A stretch of 64,000 bases of DNA from Actinomycetes bacterium (GTDB lineage: Bacteria; Actinomycetota; Acidimicrobiia; IMCC26256; PALSA-610): positions 62,001-126,000 of the forward strand of contig JANYBW010000042.1 in assembly GCA_025360585.1 (NCBI GenBank), written 5' to 3'. Below, piece by piece: positions 17,634 to 25,348 of the stretch. Position 1 is the stretch's first letter. Every line of letters begins with the position of its first letter. The notes beneath the pieces are model-generated. The model did not search any database. It was given only the letters and a program-made list of their open reading frames with translations, and had not been told where the DNA came from. The position numbers were made by a program, and so were the translations under genes.

Positions 17634-18907
17634 GATCTACCTCCACCTCCACCTGCACCTGCACCTCCACCGGCGGCCGTCGACGCCGGTAGGATGCGGG
17701 CGCCCAAGGGCCCGGCGTTGGTAGGGATCGCGACACAGTGGTCGGTGACGCCGTTCACATTGATCGAATTCACCAACACGACTGTGTCGCGTTGCCTCGT
17801 GATCGCGTCGCGTATGAAGTCGGGGGCGTAGGTATTGAAGCGATCGCGCCACTCTTGTTCTTTTGCTATTGCGGATTGGATGCTCTGAGGAATCGTTGCG
17901 AGTTCCTCAAAACTTTTGTAGCGGCCGCTGGAAATCGCGACCGATCCCATCGATCGTTCGAATGTGACCAGCGGACCTCCCGTGCGAAATACGTTGGCGC
18001 CGTCGCGCGCGAAATTGAGTTTCATCAGGACTCCGCTGCGCGCGCCAAGCGCACTCGCTCCAACAACGTTCGGAGCGAGGCTGATGGCTCCGTTGATCAA
18101 GACAGCCCCGACCGAAGGGCTGTCTTCGTCGTTGATTCCGAAATGATCAGCGAGGCCGAGACCGAGGGAGTAGATCGCGAGTTCAGTTGTGATCGCTGCC
18201 GCGGCCTCGGTAGTCAGCGCGCTTACCGCCGCCATGATGAGCAAGAACTCTGGCCCTGCGACCAAAAGCGCGATTGCGCTTACCAAGGCAACGATACCGA
18301 CGATGATCGTCACTACGATGCCGATGATCACGACGATACGTTCAAGCGTGCGTATGAGGTGCTGCCACCATTTCAGTGGCGGAATAGCCCTGTTTCGTGC
18401 GAGTTCCAGTGCGTTGATACACCGTATTTCCGCGAGGAGATACTCATCGTGAAGCTGCGCGCCAAGTGTGTCGAAACGCTGGAGCGCGTCATCGCGCTGT
18501 TGTAAATCGGAGGCTAAGACTGCGTCGGTGGGCGCAGCCTGGGCTGCATAAAACGCGCGGCTGCGGGTCGTGAGTGCTTGTTCGTGTTGCTGTTGGTACT
18601 GCGTCGTGCGGGACGTGAGCTGGTCAAGCTCAGTTACGAAACCGCGTAGCGCGGATGCCGCATCGCCGTACGAATTTGCGACGCTGTCGATGAGTTTCGG
18701 TAAGTCCTTGCAGCTGTCTCGAAACGCATCCGCCGCGCTGCCGCTCCAAATGGTTGTGTCTGCGGTGTGGAGCACGCCGCGGACCGCCCGAGCGATGTCG
18801 CCGGCGTTCAGTGCAGTTCCGTCGTAGGTGCGTTGTACATAGGAAAGGTGACCGAGGTCGACGGGGATGATCTCCCCGCCGGCCGTTGTCGCCGATGTAA
18901 TGTTCAT
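17627..18907 (-). CDS. Large WXG-domain protein with hydrophobic core, putative Esx substrate
   Basis: A 426-residue protein whose first 170 residues form a WXG100/LXG-like helical hairpin (WSG at residues 54-56, followed by long helices). A strongly hydrophobic block of two or three helices follows (about 190-260, RIVVIIGIVVTIIVGIVALV and on), then a soluble C-terminal region of about 150 residues ending in a Gly-rich tail. It is likely an exported substrate or membrane-inserting component of the Esx system. The C-terminal region matches no toxin family I can name, and no immunity gene is evident unless the 17088-17633 product has that role. ATG 18907 overlaps the upstream stop (ATGA), which fixes the start. 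The Gly tail is encoded by 6-bp repeats at 17641-17670. Confidence 0.8.
   Translation of the reverse strand: MNITSATTAGGEIIPVDLGHLSYVQRTYDGTALNAGDIARAVRGVLHTADTTIWSGSAADAFRDSCKDLPKLIDSVANSYGDAASALRGFVTELDQLTSRTTQYQQQHEQALTTRSRAFYAAQAAPTDAVLASDLQQRDDALQRFDTLGAQLHDEYLLAEIRCINALELARNRAIPPLKWWQHLIRTLERIVVIIGIVVTIIVGIVALVSAIALLVAGPEFLLIMAAVSALTTEAAAAITTELAIYSLGLGLADHFGINDEDSPSVGAVLINGAISLAPNVVGASALGARSGVLMKLNFARDGANVFRTGGPLVTFERSMGSVAISSGRYKSFEELATIPQSIQSAIAKEQEWRDRFNTYAPDFIRDAITRQRDTVVLVNSINVNGVTDHCVAIPTNAGPLGARILPASTAAGGGAGAGGGGGRSW
17641..17670. repeat. 6-bp repeat, 5 units, encoding Gly-rich tail
   Basis: Five units of CTCCAC/CTGCAC at 17641-17670 encode the alternating Gly-Gly/Gly-Ala tail of the large WXG protein on the minus strand. 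Read on that strand, the adjoining GGAGGT also supplies the ribosome-binding site for the next gene. Confidence 0.8.
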
Positions 18908-19191
18908 GGTTTGTCCTTGAGATTGGCAACGAGATGTTGTTCGCACACGGCGTATTGCTTGATGGCGCCGTCGAGTCGTTGCAACATTCCGTCGAGGTGC
19001 TTGCGGACTTTGTCGTGGCCGTCTTGCCAGTGTGATTCGAAATGGCCCAGCTCGCTGGTAACGCGAGCCGGGCCGATTGCTTCGATCGTGGAACGGACTG
19101 TTCGGTCGCCGCTCCCGAAGGCGTCACGCAGCGCAGCGCAACGAGCGCGGAGGTGGCGTAGCGCATTGAGATCGACGACGATTGTGCTCAC
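18904..19191 (-). CDS. WXG100-like protein
   Basis: A 95-residue helical-hairpin protein of WXG100 size. The turn position has Trp55 in HWQDG (a variant of WxG), and the C-terminal helix carries a YxxxE motif (Y80-E84), the general type VII secretion signal. It is likely one half of a WXG100 heterodimer with the product of 19207-19500, or a partner of the following large WXG protein. The stop overlaps the next start (ATGA). It lies 15 bp downstream of the first WXG100 gene. Confidence 0.85.
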   Translation of the reverse strand: MSTIVVDLNALRHLRARCAALRDAFGSGDRTVRSTIEAIGPARVTSELGHFESHWQDGHDKVRKHLDGMLQRLDGAIKQYAVCEQHLVANLKDKP

Positions 19192-19206
19192 GAGTTACCT
19201 ACGCGT

Positions 19207-19500
19207 TTAGCCGCGAAGGTGTGTGGCAAGTTGGTCTTCAGTGTCTTGGTAGACCCGACCAGCTCCGGCCAACATCTTCGAGATGCCATCCAACGCGTCG
19301 TGGACTTGGCCCGCTCCGTGGTGCCACTTTTGCCAGAGCTCGTGAAACGACTGCGAGGCCGCGCCGCTCCATTGCGCACCGATCAGTGACTCGACTTTCG
19401 AACGCAGGGTTGCGAGCTCTTCAGCCACATGTTGAGCGCCGTTTGCGAGTGCGTGCGAGGTTCCAACTAGCTCCTCGGACGTAACTTTGATTTGCGACAT
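19207..19500 (-). CDS. WXG100 family protein (ESAT-6-like)
   Basis: A 97-residue WXG100 protein. WSG is at residues 44-46 in the turn between two helices, and the secretion motif YxxxE is at Y84-E88 (YQDTE). The start is ATG 19500, preceded by AAAGGA; the upstream ATG at 19554 gives no conserved sequence and lies at or before the predicted transcription start. It is the first gene of the esx operon and therefore the most likely EsxA-type substrate and chaperone partner of the locus. Confidence 0.92.
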   Translation of the reverse strand: MSQIKVTSEELVGTSHALANGAQHVAEELATLRSKVESLIGAQWSGAASQSFHELWQKWHHGAGQVHDALDGISKMLAGAGRVYQDTEDQLATHLRG

Positions 19501-19549
19501 TTTTCTCGTTCCTTTCATAAGGGGGACACCTAGTGGAAAGTGCATTAAT

Positions 19550-19579
19550 AACATACAAAATCATGTTAAGTTGTGTCAA
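19550..19579 (-). promoter_or_regulatory. Sigma-70-type promoter of the esx operon
   Basis: On the minus strand a perfect -35 TTGACA (19574-19579) is followed, 18 bp on, by -10 TATGTT (19550-19555), in a distinctly AT-rich stretch. Transcription would start near 19543, leaving a leader of about 43 bases before the WXG100 ATG at 19500. The divergent SDR gene begins at 19654. Confidence 0.7.
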
Positions 19580-19653
19580 GTGGTATTTAACGGTTCGGGC
19601 GAAGTTTCCCGCGGTGGTCGACTTCGGGGGTGTGGACCGGCTAGGAACTGGCC

Positions 19654-20607
19654 ATGACATTGCACGCGCTATCAACCAGCACGGAGGCGCTTGGCGCTCG
19701 CCGCCTCGACGGTCAGGTGGCCATCGTTACCGGAGCATCGGGCGGCATTGGCTTGGAGACGGCACGTACCTTGGCCGCTGCGGGCTCCATCGTCACCCTG
19801 GCAGTTCGAGACGCTGCCAAGGGCGAGGCTGCGCTGCGCTCCATCATCGCTGCACACCCTGACGCACGGGTTGAAATCGGGGAACTCGATCTCACGTCGC
19901 TCGCGAGTGTGCGCAGCTTCGCGAAACAATTCCGCGAAACCCACGATCATCTCGACCTACTTGTGAACAATGCCGGTGTGATGTTTCCGCCGTTGACGCG
20001 AACCGCTGGCGGACATGAGCTGCAGTTCGGTACGAATCACCTCGGCCATTTCGCGTTGACGAGCGGGCTGATCTCCTTGTTGCTTGGTGCCTCAACGGCT
20101 CGTATCGTCAATGTGAGTTCCGCGGGCCACTCGATGGCTGGCATCGATTTTGATGATCCGAATTTCGAACGCCGTGAGTACGACCGGCTGGAGGGCTACG
20201 GGCAATCGAAGACTGCAAACATCTTGTTTGCCGCGGAATGCGATCGCCGTTACGGCGCAAACGGTGTGCGTTCATTTTCACTGCATCCGGGCATGATCGG
20301 CACGGATCTTGGTCGCCACATGGACGAAGCGACGCTCGCGCGAGTGCTCGACCGGGCCAAGCAACGAGCGCAAACCGCGGGCGCCGCGGATGCATCCGGA
20401 ATGCCGACGTTCAAGTCGATTGAGCAAGGCGCCGCGACTTCGATTTACGCGTGTGTCGATGAATCGCTCGCTGATCACGGCGCTGCGTATCTCAGCGATT
20501 GTGCACTTGCGGTCGCCGAGGATTGGGCCACAAGCATTGAAAATGCTGAACAGCTATGGGAACTTTCGCAAGATTTAGTCGCGATGCAATTTGGAATGGA
20601 TGCGTGA
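19654..20607 (+). CDS. SDR family oxidoreductase, retinol dehydrogenase-like
   Basis: A short-chain dehydrogenase of 317 residues. The cofactor loop TGASGGIG is at residues 26-33, NNAGVM near 107, and the active-site Tyr and Lys in YGQSK near 187-191. The FGTNHLGHFALT segment and the LHPGMIGTDL segment are typical of retinol dehydrogenase and WW-domain oxidoreductase-like SDRs that use NADP(H). The substrate is unknown. The stop TGA overlaps the start of the sulfotransferase gene (TGATG), so the two are coupled and may modify the same small lipid or alcohol. It is divergent from the esx operon. Confidence 0.9.
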   Translation: MTLHALSTSTEALGARRLDGQVAIVTGASGGIGLETARTLAAAGSIVTLAVRDAAKGEAALRSIIAAHPDARVEIGELDLTSLASVRSFAKQFRETHDHLDLLVNNAGVMFPPLTRTAGGHELQFGTNHLGHFALTSGLISLLLGASTARIVNVSSAGHSMAGIDFDDPNFERREYDRLEGYGQSKTANILFAAECDRRYGANGVRSFSLHPGMIGTDLGRHMDEATLARVLDRAKQRAQTAGAADASGMPTFKSIEQGAATSIYACVDESLADHGAAYLSDCALAVAEDWATSIENAEQLWELSQDLVAMQFGMDA

Positions 20608-21776
20608 TGAGTTTCGTTACTTCCGGCCATCTGGTGGAACACGCGATGGAGGCCGCTGGCTCCGATGATTTCGGTGGCGAGGATTGGCGTGAAGGCCTCG
20701 ATCGTCTGGTTGATTCCGTGGATCGAGAAGGTGAGTTCAATGACATTGGCCGAATGATGTTCGATGCGACCACCGTCCAGCATCTTGCGAACCGGCTGAA
20801 CATTGTCGACTATCGCAAACACAATCCCGTTGTCGCGCAACGTGACATCACGCCACCGATCGTGATCGTGGGCCAAGCTAGGACTGGCACGACGATCCTG
20901 TTTGATTTGCTCGCGCAAGATCCCGCGGTGCGCGTGCCGCGCTCGTGGGAAGTCGATGTGCCGTGTCCGCCCCCCGAAACCGCGACGTACGAAACTGATC
21001 CGCGTATTGAACAAGTGGAAGCCGGCATGGCAGCAACCGACATGCTGATTCCCGGGTTTCGTGCGATTCATCCAATGGGCGCGCGACTCGCGCAGGAGTG
21101 CGTTTCGATAACGGGTTCCGCGTTTCGTAGCGTGATGTTCCCGACGGTCTACCGCGCGCCTTCGTACGCTCGGTGGTTGTTGTACGAGGCTGATATGGCT
21201 CCGGCCTACCAGTGGCACCGCATTTTTTTGCAGCATTTGCAGCACAAACACCACAATGAACGCTGGTTACTCAAGACGCCAGGCCATATTTGGTGTCTCG
21301 AAGCGCTGCTCGCTGAATATCCGAACGCGCTGCTCGTCCAAACGCATCGCGATCCACTGCGCGTGATCGCTTCGGTGTCGTCGTTGCAAGAAGTATTGCG
21401 CAAACTTGCCAGCGACCACACTGATCTTGTTGATATCGCTCAAGATTGGTCCGAGTGGATTATCGAAGGTTTCGATCGATCGGTTGCTGCTCGGCGCAAC
21501 GGCGTTGTCCGCAAGGATCGTGTCGTCGATGTCAACTTCGATGCGTTTATGGCGGATCCGTTTGTTGCGATCGGCTCAATTTATGACCAGCTCGGGTTGC
21601 CGTTCACCGCGGAAGCCGAGCGGCGCATGCGTGATTTTCTCGCGAACCATGCTCAAGATGAACATGGTCGTCATCACTACTCGTGGGCAGGCACCGGGCT
21701 GGATCGCAGCGAATGGCGTGAACGCGCCCGCGACTATCAAGAATTCTTCAACGTGCCTTCGGAAGAGTTCGTCTAA
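20607..21776 (+). CDS. Sulfotransferase (Sulfotransfer_3 type)
   Basis: A PAPS-dependent sulfotransferase of 389 residues. The 5'-phosphosulfate loop VGQARTGTT is at about residues 88-96, and the 3'-phosphate-binding segment is RDPLRVIASVSSL, with Arg and Ser in place. The WLLKTPGHIW segment before it is typical of the Sulfotransfer_3 family in actinobacteria. The acceptor is unknown. The start ATG 20607 shares its A with the upstream SDR stop codon. It ends 34 bp before the convergent DUF1501 gene. Confidence 0.9.
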   Translation: MSFVTSGHLVEHAMEAAGSDDFGGEDWREGLDRLVDSVDREGEFNDIGRMMFDATTVQHLANRLNIVDYRKHNPVVAQRDITPPIVIVGQARTGTTILFDLLAQDPAVRVPRSWEVDVPCPPPETATYETDPRIEQVEAGMAATDMLIPGFRAIHPMGARLAQECVSITGSAFRSVMFPTVYRAPSYARWLLYEADMAPAYQWHRIFLQHLQHKHHNERWLLKTPGHIWCLEALLAEYPNALLVQTHRDPLRVIASVSSLQEVLRKLASDHTDLVDIAQDWSEWIIEGFDRSVAARRNGVVRKDRVVDVNFDAFMADPFVAIGSIYDQLGLPFTAEAERRMRDFLANHAQDEHGRHHYSWAGTGLDRSEWRERARDYQEFFNVPSEEFV

Positions 21777-21810
21777 CAAGTCTCGCGGCCCAACGCGCGT
21801 GAAGCGCTCG

Positions 21811-23235
21811 TTATTTCAACAGTGAATCGATGCCACGCGGGCGTCCGGGAAGAACCCGCGACGGATCGACTCCGAGCCACGCGGCCAAGGTCGCGTAGTA
21901 GTCAACCATTGAGGTTGTAGCGCGCAGGTTGCCGTTGTCGTCGAGGCGATCCCAGTGCACTGGCGCGCCGTGCCATCCGGCCCGGACGGGTGCGCCCATG
22001 ACCATCAAATTCGATGCGGTGCCGTGGTCGAGCCCATCGGAGCCATTGTCTGCGGCGCGACGCCCGAACTCGCTTGTCGTCGCTACGACAACTCGTTCGC
22101 GCAAGCCGCGTTGATCAATATCGTGAAGAAGGGTTGTGACGGCATCATCGAAATTGGTGAGTAGCGCGGCGTGGCCACCGTTGTGGCCGGTGTGAGTATC
22201 GAATCCCGAATACGGAACGTGCACTACTCGTACGCCGGCGTCGGCGCTCAGCAGGCGGCTGGCCATCTTGAGTTGTGCTCCGAGGTTGCCACCCGGATAT
22301 TCGAGGGTCGACGCCTTCATCTCGCCGATGGTCCTCGCGAAACGCACGCCATGTTCGATGCCTTGCGCCGCCGCGGCGAGTTGGGGCGTCGCGGTGTTGG
22401 TTGCGTAGGTGGCCATGGCGTCGAACCATGCTTTTGCTGCGATTTCGTTGTCGTTTGGGGTTGGCAGGACGTTGTCGGTGTAAGAATCGATCGACAGTGT
22501 GGCGGCATGTTGTGCGGTGAGCGCGGGAACCGGACCGCCACCAATCGTGATGCCCGGCGCGGTCGCGTTGCGGTCTGTGATGGCATCGCAGAGCCGTCCG
22601 AGAAATCCGTATGGCACTTGGGTCGCTCCATCGGGAGCGGCCATCCACCATCGCTGCATCATCTCGAAGTGGGAAAGGTCGGGGTGCTCCACTCCAATTC
22701 CGAGCACGCCGGCGGCCAATCCAGACTTTGCGAGCTTCGCCAAACTGGGATGCCAGCCGTGGCCGTCGTGGGCTGCCACCGGTTTGTCGATCTTGGTAGC
22801 CGAGCGGAGTCGTTGATACCCGCGATCCTCGGTGGGTGCGATGCTGGTGAATCCGTCGTGGCCGCCCATGAGTTCGATTACTACGAGCAGCGTTGGTCCG
22901 CTTTTGGCCGATCCGTGAAGGCGCACGGGATTGGTGAGGGGCGTTCGGTGCGCGGCGCCACCCGCGATCCCGGTATCGAACGCGGACCACGCGAATGGTG
23001 TGGCCGCGGCAGTCGCTCCGAGTGCGCTCATCGTGAGGAATCGTCGCCGGGTCACCGGTGACCGGGCCCCGAAAGGCCTGCCAGCCGGTGCCCTGCCGAG
23101 GAGTGACTGGCCAGCCGGTGTCTGGCCAGCCGGTGCCCGGCCAGCTGGTGTCTGGCCAGCGAGTGAACGATTGGCCGATGCTGTTGTTAGCGCAGCTTCG
23201 GTTGGCTCTGGATCTTGATCAAACGGTGTGTTCAT
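21811..23235 (-). CDS. DUF1501 protein with Tat signal
   Basis: A 474-residue exported protein of the DUF1501 family, distantly related to sulfatases and phosphatases, with no established activity. The Tat motif TRRRFLTMS begins near residue 62 and is followed by a hydrophobic Ala-rich segment. It is preceded by an unusual 60-residue N-terminal extension with five-residue repeats (PAGQT/PAGRA) encoded by 15-bp DNA repeats. Family features include LVVIELMGGHDGF, SHFEMMQRW and TSEFGRRAADNGSDGLDHG. ATG 23235 overlaps the upstream DUF1800 stop (ATGA); the two families are found together in many bacteria and are thought to act jointly outside the cytoplasm. Confidence 0.88.
   Translation of the reverse strand: MNTPFDQDPEPTEAALTTASANRSLAGQTPAGRAPAGQTPAGQSLLGRAPAGRPFGARSPVTRRRFLTMSALGATAAATPFAWSAFDTGIAGGAAHRTPLTNPVRLHGSAKSGPTLLVVIELMGGHDGFTSIAPTEDRGYQRLRSATKIDKPVAAHDGHGWHPSLAKLAKSGLAAGVLGIGVEHPDLSHFEMMQRWWMAAPDGATQVPYGFLGRLCDAITDRNATAPGITIGGGPVPALTAQHAATLSIDSYTDNVLPTPNDNEIAAKAWFDAMATYATNTATPQLAAAAQGIEHGVRFARTIGEMKASTLEYPGGNLGAQLKMASRLLSADAGVRVVHVPYSGFDTHTGHNGGHAALLTNFDDAVTTLLHDIDQRGLRERVVVATTSEFGRRAADNGSDGLDHGTASNLMVMGAPVRAGWHGAPVHWDRLDDNGNLRATTSMVDYYATLAAWLGVDPSRVLPGRPRGIDSLLK
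23109..23163. repeat. 15-bp tandem repeat, about 4 units, in DUF1501 gene
   Basis: Units of the type GGCCAGCCGGTGTCT at 23109-23123, 23124-23138 and 23139-23153, with a partial fourth at 23154-23163 and a separate copy near 23079-23093. They encode the PAGQT/PAGRA repeats before the Tat motif, in frame. Confidence 0.85.
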
Positions 23236-24530
23236 GACAATGCAAACTCCGGGCTCGCAATCGTCGCGGCCAACAACAGGCGCGACTGGACGGTGAAATC
23301 TCGTACGTTCGCAACGATTGATTGCAGCGCGGATCGGGTGCTCGGCGACACGGTGAAGAGCGCGCACTGTTCGAGCGCGGCTGTGACTGGGTCTTCGGCC
23401 TGGATGATGGTGTCCAGTGGCTTGGCGTTGAGTGCGAGCCGTTCGCGTTCGAGCGCGTAACCCGCGTTCAGCCACTGCGAACCGTCGGGCCAGCCCGCCA
23501 CATTTGGTGGTGCAAACGGCGTTTGTCCTAGCAGCTGACTCCATTGAAATCGACGGGTCGGGTCGGCGCCCTGATTCGGATCACCGTCATCGGGCAGTTC
23601 CATCGCCCGCACCGCCGCGGTGACCCACTCGACGGGTGAACGGGGCCGCTGCATCGCAGAGCCCATAAACGTTGGATCTTTGAGGATCTCAGCGACCACT
23701 GGTGCGATGGCGAGGTTGTGGCTGCGCATGACTTGGCCCAGGCGCGTGGCGATCTCGGGGGTCGGTTCAGCCCCAACGAGGTGGTAATAGATGCGTCCCG
23801 CGACGTGCATTGCGCAATGTGGATGATCACAAATGATGTCGATGACATCCTTCGCGGTGAGGCGACCGTGCTTGCCCAGGAACTCGACTGGGCGCGGATA
23901 ACCGCGCGCAGCATCGAAAGCACTCGTTGCTTGTTCGTAGTCCACCGTCCAGCCGGCAAGGCTCAACGCAGCGGAGTGCACATCCGATTGGGTGTATTGG
24001 TTGCGGCCGAGTGCGAAGAGCTCCATGACCTCACGCCCGTAGTTTTCATTGGGCGCAGTCGCGACCGATGAACCGCCATCGAGGTACAACAACATCGCCG
24101 GATCTATGGTGATGGATTGCAGGAGGGCGCGAAAGTTGCCCAGTGCGTGCTGGCGAATCAGCTGATGCTGTTGCCACATCATCTTCGGGCTCCCAATCTT
24201 GTCGATGCTGGTGGTCAGGTGGCCGTGCCAGAACCAAACCATGCGCTCGTGTAACGATGCCTCGGGCCGTCCGATCTGGCGCATCCACCACGCACCCGGC
24301 CCGAGCGGTGAGTCCTTGACCGTGAACGACGGTGGGTCGGTGACTTTCATTGGTGGCGCGGCGAGTAATCGATCGACGACTGTCGTGAGCGCGACGCTGT
24401 CGAACTCGGCGAGTTGTTCTTTGGTCGGGCCGAACGTGGCGCGGCGCAAGAGGTGGGCTAGGTCTGTTCGTGGGCTCACGGTGGCACTGTGCCGCAGCGG
24501 TGATGAACAGAACGTGAAGCGCAACTTCAC
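23232..24530 (-). CDS. DUF1800 protein
   Basis: A 432-residue DUF1800 family protein of unknown activity. Diagnostic segments are HLLRRATFGPTKEQLAEF near the N terminus, LHERMVWFWHGH, DGGSSVATAPNENYGREVMELFALG and PNVAGWPDGSQWLN. No clear signal peptide is seen with GTG 24530; a second GTG in frame (VSPRTDLAHLL) is an alternative start. It is the first gene of a pair with DUF1501, overlapped by 4 bp. Genes of this pair often accompany secreted or polymer-binding functions, but no biochemical role is known to me. A 9-bp-arm hairpin covers the start codon. Confidence 0.88.
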   Translation of the reverse strand: MKLRFTFCSSPLRHSATVSPRTDLAHLLRRATFGPTKEQLAEFDSVALTTVVDRLLAAPPMKVTDPPSFTVKDSPLGPGAWWMRQIGRPEASLHERMVWFWHGHLTTSIDKIGSPKMMWQQHQLIRQHALGNFRALLQSITIDPAMLLYLDGGSSVATAPNENYGREVMELFALGRNQYTQSDVHSAALSLAGWTVDYEQATSAFDAARGYPRPVEFLGKHGRLTAKDVIDIICDHPHCAMHVAGRIYYHLVGAEPTPEIATRLGQVMRSHNLAIAPVVAEILKDPTFMGSAMQRPRSPVEWVTAAVRAMELPDDGDPNQGADPTRRFQWSQLLGQTPFAPPNVAGWPDGSQWLNAGYALERERLALNAKPLDTIIQAEDPVTAALEQCALFTVSPSTRSALQSIVANVRDFTVQSRLLLAATIASPEFALS

Positions 24531-24533
24531 GTT
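24511..24533. promoter_or_regulatory. Hairpin over the DUF1800 start codon
   Basis: AACGTGAAG (24511-24519) and CTTCACGTT (24525-24533) are perfect inverted arms with the loop CGCAA. The GTG start at 24530 lies inside one arm. In RNA this could sequester the start; in DNA it could be an operator. It lies 93 bp from the divergent response-regulator start. Confidence 0.4.
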
Positions 24534-24625
24534 CGCTTCATAAACGAGCTCGCGGTTGCGTTGCTGGGCTACGTGTGGGTGGTCAAGATCACGGCCTGCG
24601 GCGAGTTACGTGCAAGGATGCAGCT

Positions 24626-25348
24626 GTGCGCCTCTTGGTCGTGGAAGATGATGCCGCGTTAGGCCCAATTGTCGTGCGCGGTTTACGTGAAGATGGCCAT
24701 AGCGTGGATCTTGCGGCAACGGTCGCGCAAGCGAAGCGCGAACTCGCAGTCACCCACTACGACCTCGTTATTTTGGATCTCGGTCTGCCCGATGGCGATG
24801 GCGTGAAATTGTGCCGCGATTTGCGACGCGACGACATCGCAACCCGTGTGTTGATGATGACGGCTCGCGATACGACACCTGATGTCGTGCATGGTCTCGA
24901 CGCGGGAGCCGACGATTACATCACGAAGCCATTCGACTATCCGATACTCAGCGCGCGAGTTCGCGCGCTTTTGCGGCGGCCGGCTCGCGGCGGTAACCCG
25001 GTGTTGCGAGGACTGCACATTGAGTTGGATCCGGCTGGCCATCGCGTGACGTGCGCTGGTGTGGTGACCCCGTTGACCGCGCGCGAGTTCGCGTTATTGC
25101 ATTATTTGATGAGCCGGGCCGACGAAACCGTGAGTCGCAGCGACATCATTGATCACGTCTGGGATGCCCACCTCGATCCGATGAGTAACGTCGTCGATGT
25201 GCACATCGCACAACTGCGCCGCAAGCTGTCGACTCGCGATAGCGAAGCTCCGATCTCGACAATCCGTGGTGTCGGATATCGCTTCGGCCCGAGTGCCAGC
25301 ATTGACGGCGCGATCAGCGCACCCAACGAACGAGGAGCAAGCGAGTGA
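24626..25348 (+). CDS. OmpR-family response regulator
   Basis: A two-component response regulator of 240 residues. The receiver domain has the acidic pocket (VEDD), phosphoacceptor Asp51 in DLVILDLGLP, and Lys101 in ITKPF. A C-terminal winged-helix DNA-binding domain (about 135-225) has LTAREFALLHYLM and VVDVHIAQLRRKL. The start is GTG 24626 with AAGGA at 24614-24618. The gene overlaps the histidine kinase by 4 bp (GTGA), so they form one system. The divergent DUF1800/DUF1501 pair is a candidate target. Confidence 0.95.
   Translation: MRLLVVEDDAALGPIVVRGLREDGHSVDLAATVAQAKRELAVTHYDLVILDLGLPDGDGVKLCRDLRRDDIATRVLMMTARDTTPDVVHGLDAGADDYITKPFDYPILSARVRALLRRPARGGNPVLRGLHIELDPAGHRVTCAGVVTPLTAREFALLHYLMSRADETVSRSDIIDHVWDAHLDPMSNVVDVHIAQLRRKLSTRDSEAPISTIRGVGYRFGPSASIDGAISAPNERGASE

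Noticed and set aside
16587-17831. 414-codon open frame on the plus strand
   Set aside because: It is antisense to the FtsK-like gene, the accessory gene and the end of the WXG protein. Its Cys/Arg-rich product is typical of a shadow frame in GC-rich DNA.
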